Source: Glutamicibacter sp002979865
Lineage (GTDB): Bacteria; Actinomycetota; Actinomycetes; Actinomycetales; Micrococcaceae
Reading direction: 5' to 3'
NCBI RefSeq assembly: GCF_050030965.1
Contig: NZ_CP188297.1
Location: forward strand, 372,001-436,000
DNA length: 64,000 nucleotides
Shown: piece after piece, positions 49,829-59,022 of the stretch
How positions within the stretch are numbered: position 1 is the first letter of the stretch
Layout: every line of letters begins with the position of its first letter
Translations under genes and position numbers: made by a program
The notes under the pieces: model-generated
Told to the model about the DNA's origin: nothing
What the model saw: only the letters and a program-made list of their open reading frames with translations
Databases searched by the model: none

Positions 49829-51313
49829 ATGAAATCTTCCCTGGATCAAATCGCACAGCGAGAAGCCGGCCTGTCGAAGGAGCTAACTTCGCGCCAGCTG
49901 AGCATGATTGCGCTTGGCGGCGCCATCGGCGGGTAGATCGCCGTGCTGCTCATGGGGGCGTTGGCCGAGATGATCCTGGCGCACCCGACGACCGGCTCCT
50001 TCGGCGCCTTCGCCGAGCACTACATCAACCCATTCACCGGGTTCCTGCTCAAATACCTGTACTGGTCCTGCCTCGTACTGGCCGTAGGCACCGAAATCAC
50101 GGCGGTGGGCGGCTGCATGCGAATGTGGTTCCCGGATTTGCCCGCAGTGGTGTGGATCATCGGCCTATCGGCCTTGCTGATCGGGGTGAATATGTTCAAT
50201 GTCAAAGCCTTCGGAACACTGGAATACTGGTTCTCCGCCACCAAGGAATTCGCTATTGCCGCGTTCATCCTGCTTGCTGCCTATCTGGTCTTCGGCCAGA
50301 GGGGCAATGATTTCGGATTCCAGAACTACACCGCGGAATCCGGATTCTTCATGGGCGGGGCCCAAGGTGTCTGGTTTGCCGTTGTCGTGGCGATCTTCTC
50401 CTACCTGAGCATCGAAATGATCGCCGTCGCAGCCGGTGAGGCAAAAGATCCCGAAGTCGCAGCGAAGAAGGCCTTCAAGGTGACCTTGTTCAGGCTCTTC
50501 CTCTTCTGCATCCTGACCCTGTCGCTGATCCTTGCCATCGCACCGGTCAGCGAGATCCTCGAAGGCGACAGCCCGTTCGTCACGGTGATGCAGGTGATCG
50601 GCATTCCGTTTGCCGATTCCACTCTCCATTTCGTGGTCATCATCGCCGCGCTCTCCGCCATGAACTCGCAGCTGTACATCTCCACGCGAATGATGTTCTC
50701 TCTATCCCGCGGCGGGCAGGCTCCGAGCAGCTTGGGTAAGTTGAAGAAGAACGGCGCGCCGGTCAACGCCCTGCTGCTCTCGGCTGGCGGAATCGCCGTG
50801 GCCGCCATCATCTACGCATCGAATCCAGAATCCGGTTTCACAATAATGATGGCGCTGTCGATGTTCGGCGCAATGATGGCCTGGATGCTGATCTTCATCA
50901 CGCACTTGTTCTTCCGCCGTTCCCATCGGCGCAGTGCAGCACCGCTTAAATACCGCCTGCCGTACTATCCCGCTGGATCCGCGGCCGGGGCGCAGCTGAT
51001 GGCCGCGTTGCTGGTCACGACCTTGTTCACCGAGCAATTCTCCATGACGTTGCTGTTCGGCATTCCCTTCGCCTTGACCGTCTCTGCCCTGTACTTCCTG
51101 ATGCGCAAGCGCATGAAGCTGGCACAGGCAGGTCCAGGCACCGGGAATGAGGAGACTGGCGGCTCAAGCCAGCCGCGCGAGCCTGAAAAGATCAGCGACG
51201 CCTTGAAGGTGCAAGCGAGCCCCGGCGCAGCGCACCATGCGCCGCACCGGGGCCACCCACCAGCAATCGCGGTTCCAGGGGCTGGGCTAGTGCCCCTTGA
51301 ATGCCTCCGCTAG
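49829..51313 (+). pseudogene. Amino-acid permease (APC family), disrupted near TM1
   Basis: The ATG at 49829 opens MKSSLDQIAQREAGLSKELT and reaches ALGGAIGG, then a TAG at 49934-49936. The same frame resumes at once with IAVLLMGALAEMILAHPTTG and runs 450 residues with ten or more membrane helices. Intact relatives continue GGAIGTGLFLGSG and need about 25-30 further residues (the rest of TM1) before the ...ALAEM segment. So a short internal deletion removed most of helix 1 and left an in-frame stop. The tail also runs past the usual end into the convergent ThDP gene (27-base overlap). A GTG restart at 49943 would lack TM1, so a working transporter is unlikely. Confidence 0.82.
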
Positions 51314-52939
51314 CCACCACGCACCGCCGTCCGAAGCGATCTTCGCGTCGATGACCAGCGGCCCCGTGGGATCCGAGCCGAGCCAGCTGGCTACCGCGTC
51401 AAGATCCTCCAGCTTGCGCACCGTGATGCCATCGGCTCCGAAACCGCGGCCGATGGCTGCGAAATCGGTGTCAGGGAAGGTCACCGAGTCCATATTCGGT
51501 GCCGTACCCGTATCGCCGAAATGATGTACCTCCGCCCCGTAGGCGGCATCGTTGTAGACGATGCACACCATTGGCAGCTTCAGCCGAACCGCGGTATCCA
51601 GTTCGGCGATGGCCATGTGGAATCCGCCGTCTCCGGTGCCGAGCACCGGCAAGCGCCCGGGCTGCGCCAAAGCCGCTCCGATGGCCGTGTAGAGCCCCAG
51701 GCCGATCGCCTGGAACGCCTGGGTAAAGCAGAAACCGTGCTCGTCTGGAACGGCGAGAAACTGGCTCGGGTATCCCATGAAGTTGCCCGAGTCCACGCTG
51801 ACGATGCGCTCGGCCGGCAGCAGCTCATCCAGCGACTTGGTCAGAGTTCGCGGATCGATGCGGTCGTCTGTGGACAGGTCCCGGTAGGCTACCTGACTCC
51901 AGTTGGCCCCCTCGGCGATCTGCTGGCTCACCGCGGAGGTGCGGTAGCCTTCGCGCGCCGGCATCTTCTGCGCTTCCAGATATTCCAGCGCATCGCGTGC
52001 GCTTTGCGCCGAGTCGCCGATCACGCCCAAGTCGATGCGCCGGTTCGCCCCCAGGGCGGACTCTTCCAGGTCCACCTGCACTACCTTGGTGCCCTCGGAA
52101 ATGAGCCGACCGTGGCGCATGGTCCACATGTTCAGCGCGCAGCCAAAGCCCACAATCAGATCTGCTCCAGCAATCAATTCGGCGGCCAGCGGCGACGAGA
52201 ACCCGCCGGAGATCCCGAGACTGAATTCCTCGTCGTTGAACAGGCCCTTGGCCACCGCCGAGGTCGCCACCAGCGCCCCGCTGTGCCGGGCAAGCGCCAG
52301 GATTTCGGCCTTGGCCCCGCGTCCGCCGCGCCCTGCGACGAACACCGGGCGCCGGGCATTTTCGATGAGTACCGCCAGCGCTCGCACCGCGGCACGCGAG
52401 GGGCGGACCGGCTCCGCCGGAACCACCTCGGCTGCCACCGGGGATTCCGGAGCTTCGAGCCCTTGGATGTTCAATGGCAGGTTCAGTACAACCGTCCGCC
52501 GGTCGTTCACTGCTCTGCGGTAGGCGCGAACTGTATCGGCCACTGCCGTGCGGGCGCTGTGGATTCGTTCGGAGACGGCGTAGACGGAGGTTGAGAAGGA
52601 GCCCTGGTCCATGGCGAAGTTCGAATACACGGCGCTCGGGGCGGCTTCGGCGGCCAGCACGATCATCGGGGTGCGTGACTTGGCGGCTTCTCCAATGCCG
52701 GTGGCCGCGTTGGTCAGGCCGCACCCCTGGTGCACCGAGACCACGCCGATCTGGCCGCTGGTCCGTGAGTAGGCATCGGCCATCGTTGCTGCGCCGCCCT
52801 CATGCCGCGCTGCGGTATATGGCACCCCGTTGGCAATCAGTGCATTCGTGACATCGAAGTTCCCGCTTCCCACCACGCCGAAAGCGTGCCCTACGCCCAA
52901 GTTTGCCAGCGTCTTGCCGACCAGTTCAGCAACGTTCAC
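51287..52939 (-). CDS. ThDP-dependent enzyme, 2-oxoacid decarboxylase/acetolactate synthase-like
   Basis: 550 residues with the three-domain ThDP decarboxylase layout: PYR domain with catalytic Glu47 (ARHEGGAATMADAYS), central domain, and PP domain with GDGGFHMAIAELDTA (Gly435 onward) and NDAAYG (463-468) that bind the magnesium-diphosphate. GTG start at 52939 with GGAGG seven bases upstream; it overlaps the cyclase stop by 4 bases (GTGA), so the two are translationally coupled. With an isatin-hydrolase-like partner, decarboxylation of isatinate (2-aminophenylglyoxylate) is plausible, like benzoylformate decarboxylase. Acetolactate synthase is less likely because no small subunit is present. 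Confidence 0.82.
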   Translation of the reverse strand: MNVAELVGKTLANLGVGHAFGVVGSGNFDVTNALIANGVPYTAARHEGGAATMADAYSRTSGQIGVVSVHQGCGLTNAATGIGEAAKSRTPMIVLAAEAAPSAVYSNFAMDQGSFSTSVYAVSERIHSARTAVADTVRAYRRAVNDRRTVVLNLPLNIQGLEAPESPVAAEVVPAEPVRPSRAAVRALAVLIENARRPVFVAGRGGRGAKAEILALARHSGALVATSAVAKGLFNDEEFSLGISGGFSSPLAAELIAGADLIVGFGCALNMWTMRHGRLISEGTKVVQVDLEESALGANRRIDLGVIGDSAQSARDALEYLEAQKMPAREGYRTSAVSQQIAEGANWSQVAYRDLSTDDRIDPRTLTKSLDELLPAERIVSVDSGNFMGYPSQFLAVPDEHGFCFTQAFQAIGLGLYTAIGAALAQPGRLPVLGTGDGGFHMAIAELDTAVRLKLPMVCIVYNDAAYGAEVHHFGDTGTAPNMDSVTFPDTDFAAIGRGFGADGITVRKLEDLDAVASWLGSDPTGPLVIDAKIASDGGAWWLAEAFKGH

Positions 52940-53751
52940 GATTGTGCCTCCATTTTCTTGGTGTTTTGGGGCGCTAATGCCAGCACCCGGGTCGGTGCGC
53001 CGGTACCGCCAACTATGGGCAGAGGGGCAACCACTAGCATCGCTCCGAACACGGGCAGCTTGTCCAAGTTCTTCAGCGAGGTGATCCCGTATTTGTCTGC
53101 ACCGAGCAGGAAGTAATGCATGGGGAATGGCGGCTCCAGTGCTCCGGCATTGCCGGAATCGATCCCCACCGTTTCCACGCCGATGCCGGAAATGTCCAGC
53201 TTCTCGGCGATGTATCTGGCGCACTCCGCAGTAAACCCGGGAGTATGCGATCCGGTGGCATCGACATTCAGGAAAGCTGTCTTGTCATCACCGTATTGCT
53301 CCCATCCGGTGCGGAAAAGCAGCCACGCGTTGGAAGGAAACCGCCGATATTCCGATTGCCACGTTTCCAAATGGTGCACATCGATGAGAACATCCGGATC
53401 ATCTGCTGCTAAGGATCTGAAGTCCAACACGACGGCCGGACCTACCAGGCGTTGCGGATCAATCTGCGACACGTCCTTGCCCCCTCGTCCCGAAATCCAG
53501 TGGATCGGCGCATCTATATGCGTTCCGATGTGCTCACCAGTATGGATATTGTGGTGCTTCCAGTATGGTCCGGGCTCGTTGTAGGCCGAGACCTCTTCGA
53601 GACTGAAATCAATGAGGTTCGAGAACGGATCGGGCAGTACTAAGGTTGGAGTCCTGTCCGACAGCGGGGCAGTCAGGTCATGGACTTGGACAGTCCCGGA
53701 GGCCAGAGCGGACAATATCGCGCTCGTGCAAGTTTCTTCGGCAGCAGGCAT
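52936..53751 (-). CDS. Cyclase-family metal hydrolase (kynurenine formamidase/isatin hydrolase type)
   Basis: 271-residue protein of the cyclase family (PF04199). The metal signature HxGTHxDxPxH is complete at residues 74-84 (HIGTHIDAPIH). The ATG at 53751 has AAGGAG five bases upstream. Members include KynB (opens N-formylkynurenine amide), isatin hydrolase (opens isatin to isatinate with Mn) and some carbamate or lactone hydrolases. Kynureninase and tryptophan dioxygenase are not in the window, while the coupled ThDP enzyme suits an alpha-keto acid product such as isatinate. So isatin hydrolase is my preferred guess. Confidence 0.82.
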   Translation of the reverse strand: MPAAEETCTSAILSALASGTVQVHDLTAPLSDRTPTLVLPDPFSNLIDFSLEEVSAYNEPGPYWKHHNIHTGEHIGTHIDAPIHWISGRGGKDVSQIDPQRLVGPAVVLDFRSLAADDPDVLIDVHHLETWQSEYRRFPSNAWLLFRTGWEQYGDDKTAFLNVDATGSHTPGFTAECARYIAEKLDISGIGVETVGIDSGNAGALEPPFPMHYFLLGADKYGITSLKNLDKLPVFGAMLVVAPLPIVGGTGAPTRVLALAPQNTKKMEAQS

Positions 53752-53960
53752 TGTTTCTCCTTGGGCAGAGACGGTCCAGGACACATTCCGACGATAGAGA
53801 GATCCTGACGGTCGTCACATTCGCGGAATTAGCTTCAATCTACCAGCACCACCTCTGCTAGCCAACAGGCCACCCGAAGGAGAACCAGGGGCGAAGACCT
53901 AGTTCCGCAAATCTGGCTCGCGCATATATCCACCAGCTCGCACGGGGCGCGGTGCCGCGC

Positions 53961-54440
53961 TCAGGAACCAGCATCAATGCCAGCGAGGATTTCACGGGGC
54001 CAGGGGGCAGGTGACTCACCGCCAACTGGAACGCACACTGTCACGAAACGGCCTTCAGCGGCCAGCGCGAACCCGCGCCCTTGGTGCGCACTCCCCCAGA
54101 CCTTGAATCCGAATGACATCGAACTGGCCCCGACCTTCTCCACGCGAATCGCGGTGGTCACCGCTTGGCCGAAATACAGCTTGGCCCGATAGTCGACCTC
54201 ATGGCGGACTCGTGGCGAGATGGTGAAGTAGGACTCCGCGCCAGCCTCGCGAAACAGTTTGGCTTCGGCCGCCTCGACGAAGCGCAAGATGGCTGAATTA
54301 TGATGATGCCCCGCAGCATCGGTATCAACCCATTCAATGGTTCGCTCCAACGCCGTTCCTGCGATTCCCGACGCGATGAAGTCTGCGGCGAGCTGCTGCA
54401 ACAACTGCCCGGATTCGTCCATTCCCGCGAATGCAGGCAT
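53961..54440 (-). CDS. 4-Hydroxybenzoyl-CoA thioesterase-like hotdog protein
   Basis: 159 residues from the ATG at 54440 (GGGGG six bases upstream). The hotdog motif EWVDTDAAGHHHNSAILRFVEAAEAKLF (in two stretches) contains the Asp of the 4HBT catalytic site and the long central helix. Predicted to hydrolyse an aroyl-CoA. It is divergent from the AAHS transporter gene with 113 bases between the starts, so both may share one operator. Confidence 0.85.
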   Translation of the reverse strand: MPAFAGMDESGQLLQQLAADFIASGIAGTALERTIEWVDTDAAGHHHNSAILRFVEAAEAKLFREAGAESYFTISPRVRHEVDYRAKLYFGQAVTTAIRVEKVGASSMSFGFKVWGSAHQGRGFALAAEGRFVTVCVPVGGESPAPWPREILAGIDAGS

Positions 54441-54553
54441 CAAGATCCCCCTAAATAAAAAGTGTATAGCTATTGTAACGCACGTCACTTTAACGTGATA
54501 ATCCTATTGGTGTTCCAAGAACTCCGCCCTACCCACACAAGGAGATTGAACAA

Positions 54554-55897
54554 ATGCCGAAATCCCCCGCAGCCGCGGATTGGAAAATCCCCAAACGAAC
54601 CACCTCAATGGTGCTCTTCGCCTGCTGGCTGGCCATCCTGGCCGAAGGCTACGACGTCGGCGTGCTCGGTGCAGTGCTCCCGGCATTGGCCGAATACAAG
54701 GAATGGTCGCTGAGTCCCATGGAGCTCGGCGGCCTCGGAGCCTACGCGTTGGTGGGCATGCTCTTCGGCGCACTGTTCATCGGCACGCTCAGCGACATCA
54801 TCGGCCGTAAGCGCATGCTCCTGCTGGCCATGCTAGTCTTCACAATCACCCAAGCCGGTGCCGCGCTAGCTCCTACTCCCGAGATATTCGGCCTCTTCAG
54901 GCTGATCGGCGGACTGGGTATGGGCGGCATCATCCCGGTGGCCGCCGCGCTGACCATCGAGTATTCGCCACCCAAGAAACGCTCACTTAACTACGGCATC
55001 ATGTACTCAGGCTATTCCCTGGGAATCGTCGCCGCTGCCTTGGTCGCTATGTCGCTTCTGCCCGCGATAGGTTGGCGCGGGGTTATCGCGGTGGGCGCAT
55101 TACCTGTAGTTCTACTTCCCTTAGTTGCCTGGATGCTTCCCGAATCCCTTGAATATCTGGTATCCAAGGGGCGGATCAGCGAAGCCAAAGCACTGGCCGC
55201 CCGGCACAGCATCCCCGATTACGAGCCCGTGGCGCCACCGGTTCGCTCCGGCAAGGCCCCCTGGCGCCAGGTCATGGCTTCCATGTTCTCCGCAACGTAC
55301 TTGCGATCAACCATCTTCTTCTGGATCTCGCTATTCTGCGGCATGGTCCTGGTCTACGGCTTGAATACCTGGCTGCCGCAGATCATGCGCAGCGCAGGGT
55401 ACAACCTCGGTTCCTCGCTAACATTCCTGCTGGTCTTCTCCCTCGCCTCAGCCGCCGGCGGACTGGCCCTGGGCTTCCTCGCCGACAAGTACGGGCAGAA
55501 GACCATTCTGGTGATTTTCTACCTGCTCGGTGCGGGAGGCATCCTCCTGCTGATGTTCCCCAATACTATGCTGGTCAATCTGTTCTTCGTGGCCTTCGCC
55601 GGCATCGGCTCGATTTCCACGTCGCTGGTTCTCACCGGATACATTGCCGATTACTACCCGGCCGCGCAGCGCGGCACGGCCACGGGCTGGGCATTGTCCT
55701 TCGCCCGCATCGGCGCCATCTCCGGCCCCATCATCGGCGGCTGGATCGCGGCTTCGGGCATCAGCTTCGAGTTCAATTTCGTATTCTTCGCCATCGTCGG
55801 CGTAGTCGCCGCCATTTCCGTGGCGATGATTCCACCACGCATCAAACCAGATGCCGCCCGATCTGCCGAGGCCAAACAGGCCTTCGCGTCCGATTAG
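54554..55897 (+). CDS. Aromatic acid:proton symporter (MFS, AAHS family)
   Basis: 447 residues, twelve predicted helices. The AAHS signature in helix 1 and its loop is present (LAEGYDVGVLGAVLPAL), with GTLSDIIGRKRML in loop 2-3 and PESLEYLVSKGR before the central loop. AAHS proteins import benzoate, 4-hydroxybenzoate, protocatechuate, gentisate and similar acids. In this island it is the likely uptake system for the aromatic substrate. AAGGAG precedes the ATG. Confidence 0.9.
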   Translation: MPKSPAAADWKIPKRTTSMVLFACWLAILAEGYDVGVLGAVLPALAEYKEWSLSPMELGGLGAYALVGMLFGALFIGTLSDIIGRKRMLLLAMLVFTITQAGAALAPTPEIFGLFRLIGGLGMGGIIPVAAALTIEYSPPKKRSLNYGIMYSGYSLGIVAAALVAMSLLPAIGWRGVIAVGALPVVLLPLVAWMLPESLEYLVSKGRISEAKALAARHSIPDYEPVAPPVRSGKAPWRQVMASMFSATYLRSTIFFWISLFCGMVLVYGLNTWLPQIMRSAGYNLGSSLTFLLVFSLASAAGGLALGFLADKYGQKTILVIFYLLGAGGILLLMFPNTMLVNLFFVAFAGIGSISTSLVLTGYIADYYPAAQRGTATGWALSFARIGAISGPIIGGWIAASGISFEFNFVFFAIVGVVAAISVAMIPPRIKPDAARSAEAKQAFASD

Positions 55898-55933
55898 CCT
55901 TGGCTCTGCGCACCTTCCAGCACGAACGTCCCG

Positions 55934-55970
55934 AACCGTGGCACACCGCGCACAGCGGTGTGCCACGGTT
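55934..55970 (+). terminator. Terminator of the AAHS transporter gene
   Basis: Perfect 16-bp inverted repeat (55934-55949 and 55955-55970) with a 5-base loop, 37 bases after the stop, followed by TTAT. Confidence 0.9.
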
Positions 55971-56226
55971 TTATCCTTTTCCAGCACCCCCGGGCCTGCC
56001 AAGAGTCTGCTTGCCGGCAAGATCGCACTTGCGAAATGCAAGTGCGCTGGCACCGGGGAAACGATGGCCGGGTGGAATGCAAAGGGATTTTCCAAAAGGC
56101 GAAACAGCCATGCAGGCATTGCAGCGCATTCCATGAATGCCTGCCCTGAGTGCGGCCATGCTTCCTGCGCCATCACTCCCACCGGCATCCATAGGAGCTA
56201 GGCCGCGGATCGCCATGTGCAGCAGA

Positions 56227-56260
56227 ATCCCATCGGCCGTTGCGACTTGGCCGATGGGAT
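56227..56260 (-). terminator. Terminator of the MBL-MFS operon
   Basis: Perfect 12-bp inverted repeat (56227-56238 and 56249-56260) with a 10-base loop, 28 bases past the minus-strand stop. Confidence 0.75.
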
Positions 56261-56288
56261 CCTGCAGCTCGATCCGGGGCGATCTTGG

Positions 56289-57764
56289 CTAGCCGGTGAA
56301 CGTGAAGCTGGTCTGCAGCTTGCGCGCTGTCCGGTCCGGATTGAGCATCAAGACGCAGAAGATGCCAACAACAACCAGGTAGATTCCGATCATCCCGAAT
56401 GAGGCATTCATGCCCTGAGCCAGCAACTCGGCCATCTCCGCCGAGTCAGCCACGCCCTTAGGGCTGGGAATATAGCCCGCGCTGTCCATCAGGCCACCGA
56501 CCATTGCGGGAGCGACCACGCCGCCCACCGAAGCCAGTCCAGTGAGCGTGGCCATGAGGGCCGCGCGCTGCCTGGAGCAGACGCTGAAGGCGATTGCCGT
56601 GGGAGCCAAGGGATAGATCATTGCCGTACCGGCACCGAGAGTCAGCATCGCCACGGCGGCGTAGCCGGAGAGGAAGGGCAGGATCGAGAAGCAGACCCCG
56701 GAAATCAGCAACGTTGCGCCGAACAGGGCGCCCATGGCCCAGCGAACCGTCACGCCGCGCTTCATCAAGTAGCGGGAGCCGAAGCCCAAAACCAGCAGCG
56801 CGATAGCGCCGATCACCCAGGGGAAGGTGGAGACCAAACCGATCATTTCCGGTGTCAGGGCAACGACGGATCCCAGATATTTCGGGGACCACGTGGTCAA
56901 GAAACCCTGCGCCCAGAAGCAGCCGGCACCTGCGAGCACCGCTGCCACGAACATCCACGAGCCCAGGACTCGTCGAATCGGCACGATTTTCAGCAGATCG
57001 GAGGAATCCGCAATGCTCCCCTTGCCCTGCAGGTCGAATTCGGCGACCGGTTCCGGTTTCTGCCCAGCCTGCTGCTGGTCCTCCGCCAACGAGATGGCAC
57101 CGGCTTTCGCCTGTGCCTTGCCCGCCGTGGAATGGCTGTACGGGCCGTCGCGGCCCAGAAGCAGCCACGCTACGCTCCAGAGCAGCCCGAAGATCCCCAG
57201 GAAACCGAAGGCCCAGCGCCAGCCCAGGGCCGGGTTGGCGATGATCCATGCAAGGGCAGGAGCCGCGAGGATCGGCCCCAGGGTTGAACCGGCAGCGATG
57301 ACGCTGCTGGGCAGCCCACGTTCCTTCGCATTGAACCAGCCGTGGGCATGCTGCAGCGAAATGGGGGTCGCCGGCCCCTCGGCTCCACCCAGCAGGATGC
57401 GTGTGACCAGCAGGATTGCCGCGCCTCCGCCGAAGAGCATCGGGAACTGCAGGACTGCCCAGGCAATGCCCATGGTCAGCAAGATCCAGCGGGTGGATAC
57501 CTTTCCGGCCAGGAAGCCGACAATAACGCCGACAATGGCGAAGAGGAAGAAGAAGGCGCTGCCGATGAAGCCGAACTGACCGGCAGTCAACCCGAGTTCG
57601 CGCATGGCGGGATCAGCCACGAGCCCCAGGACAGCTTTGTCGGCGAAGTTCACGATCTGGAAGAGTACCAGCATGCCGGTCACCATCCAGGCGCGCCGGT
57701 TCATTTTGCCGTTGGCAATGGCCGCACGCAAAGTGTGGTCCGCGAGATTCTGTGTCGTACTCAT
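56289..57764 (-). CDS. MFS transporter, anion:cation symporter (ACS)-like
   Basis: 491 residues, twelve predicted helices with a large cytoplasmic loop in the middle (about 205-255, rich in Lys/Gln/Glu). The helix 1 and loop 2-3 region (QIVNFADKAVLGLVADPAM; GFLAGKVSTRWIL) is of ACS type, the group that carries organic anions such as phthalate, hexuronates or hydroxyphenylacetate. Its start overlaps the metallo-beta-lactamase-fold gene by 4 bases, so the two act together, probably uptake plus hydrolysis of one compound. Confidence 0.85.
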   Translation of the reverse strand: MSTTQNLADHTLRAAIANGKMNRRAWMVTGMLVLFQIVNFADKAVLGLVADPAMRELGLTAGQFGFIGSAFFFLFAIVGVIVGFLAGKVSTRWILLTMGIAWAVLQFPMLFGGGAAILLVTRILLGGAEGPATPISLQHAHGWFNAKERGLPSSVIAAGSTLGPILAAPALAWIIANPALGWRWAFGFLGIFGLLWSVAWLLLGRDGPYSHSTAGKAQAKAGAISLAEDQQQAGQKPEPVAEFDLQGKGSIADSSDLLKIVPIRRVLGSWMFVAAVLAGAGCFWAQGFLTTWSPKYLGSVVALTPEMIGLVSTFPWVIGAIALLVLGFGSRYLMKRGVTVRWAMGALFGATLLISGVCFSILPFLSGYAAVAMLTLGAGTAMIYPLAPTAIAFSVCSRQRAALMATLTGLASVGGVVAPAMVGGLMDSAGYIPSPKGVADSAEMAELLAQGMNASFGMIGIYLVVVGIFCVLMLNPDRTARKLQTSFTFTG

Positions 57765-58819
57765 ACCAAGCTCCCCTTGGAATCGGCCGCGGAGAGTTCC
57801 AGCGCCGCCGGGCCGATGCTGAAGACGTCATTGTCCTCGGCGATGGATACATTCCCCGCGAAATCACCGCGTGCGGTCTCCAGCATAGCTTCCAGATCAG
57901 CGGCACCGGGGGTGTTGGGAACGATGTGATGCAGCACCAGCGCGCCGACTTCGGCTTTCGCGGCGACCTTGCCCACCTCGCTGTACGGCGTGTGCGATTC
58001 ACGCAAATGCACTTCGATGCCATCGCGCGTCGGGCCGTCCGGGAATGTCGCCAGGATGCCAGGCAGATCGATGACCTCATGCAGCAGCAAGTCAGCTCCG
58101 CGGGCGAGCCTGATGCAGTTCTCGGAGTAGGCGGTGTCTCCGGAGACCACGACGGAACCGTAGCGCGAGTCGATCCGGAAGGCGAATGCCGGGAAGCACA
58201 AGCGGTGGTCGACCAGAATCGCGGAGATCGCCACCAGCTCATCTCGGTAGATCTCAAAGGGCTCCATTTCCGGGTGGCGGTTTTCAACTGCGCAGGCCCC
58301 GGATGCCTCGGGGATCTGGATGTTCTGCGACTGGATCCATTCGTGGGGTTCGTCGCGGCCTTCATCGGCCATGCGGATCAACACGTCGGAGGAGAAGACC
58401 TTGTCCAGCAGCGCATCGACGATTTCTTCGGTGCTGGTCATTTCCCGCTCGGCGACGCGCGAAGCGATCTGCTGCTCGTGCTCCGGGCCAAGGGCGGGGA
58501 TGCGATTGGGACGTCCAGGGCCGAAAACTTGGATAGGCCGGGCGAAAGACTCCCCCGGGACCTGCCACCCGGTCACCAGATAGGCGCCGAGATCGTAGAT
58601 GTGGTCCGAGTGGTGATGGGTCAGCAGCACCGCGCGCAATTCGCCCCATTCGGCATGCGACCGGTAATTGCGGATGCTTCCCATGCCGCAGTCAATCACG
58701 TAGGTTGCCCCATCGACCCTAATCGCCGTGCTGGTGCCAGCACGGGAACTGGAAACGATCGGGCCGCCTCCGGTGCCAAGCGTGTAGACGCTCATTCCTT
58801 TTACCTGAGTGGTATTCAC
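57761..58819 (-). CDS. Metallo-beta-lactamase-fold hydrolase (RNase Z/arylsulfatase-like)
   Basis: 352 residues. The zinc motif THHHSDHIYD (HxHxDH), later ligands in VVSGDTAYSEN and LVLHHIVPN, and the N-terminal LGTGGGPIVSSSRAGTSTAI stretch match the RNase Z-like/PhnP/arylsulfatase AtsA-type group of the fold. tRNase Z exosite features are not seen, so a small-molecule phosphodiester, sulfate ester or lactone is more likely. GTG start at 58819 (AAGG seven bases upstream). Coupled to the MFS gene and divergent from the second cupin gene. Substrate unknown. Confidence 0.82.
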   Translation of the reverse strand: MNTTQVKGMSVYTLGTGGGPIVSSSRAGTSTAIRVDGATYVIDCGMGSIRNYRSHAEWGELRAVLLTHHHSDHIYDLGAYLVTGWQVPGESFARPIQVFGPGRPNRIPALGPEHEQQIASRVAEREMTSTEEIVDALLDKVFSSDVLIRMADEGRDEPHEWIQSQNIQIPEASGACAVENRHPEMEPFEIYRDELVAISAILVDHRLCFPAFAFRIDSRYGSVVVSGDTAYSENCIRLARGADLLLHEVIDLPGILATFPDGPTRDGIEVHLRESHTPYSEVGKVAAKAEVGALVLHHIVPNTPGAADLEAMLETARGDFAGNVSIAEDNDVFSIGPAALELSAADSKGSLV

Positions 58820-58939
58820 ATTGGTGCCTTACTCGTAGAGTGCAGCAACGGGTCCCATCGACCGCGATGCGTGAATTGCGAGGGTAGTGAAGAGTCCGGC
58901 AGCATAGGCCGAAGTGATAGAAATCATATACACCGAATT

Positions 58940-58982
58940 TTGCGATCGCAAGACCTATTGCATATCTAATGTGATTCATGCC
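58940..58982. promoter_or_regulatory. Operator candidates between the MBL hydrolase and second cupin genes
   Basis: Two elements lie in the 203-base divergent region. TTGCGATCGCAA at 58940-58951 is a perfect 12-bp palindrome. AATGTGATTCATGCC at 58968-58982 matches the first ten positions of the recalled E. coli PaaX site WWTRTGATTCGYGWT exactly and 12 of 15 overall. The second site is 40 bases before the cupin start. Confidence 0.45.
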
Positions 58983-59022
58983 ATGCTGGACGCACCAGCC
59001 ATCTACCCGCTAAGGAGTCATC

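Larger units (their letters stand above)
55898..56288. other. Gap between two convergent MFS genes
   Basis: 391 bases without a confident gene. It holds two terminators (55934-55970 and 56227-56260) and a third perfect 9-bp hairpin, CGCACTTGC/GCAAGTGCG at 56024-56046. An open frame ending at 56201 codes for MNACPECGHASCAITPTG, a Cys-x2-Cys-x4-Cys zinc-ribbon-like stretch, but lacks a ribosome site and a known family. It may be a remnant or chance. Confidence 0.45.

Noticed and set aside
52936..53751. Kynurenine pathway (KynB) for the cyclase-family protein
   Set aside because: No tryptophan 2,3-dioxygenase or kynureninase in the window, and coupling is to a ThDP enzyme; not excluded.
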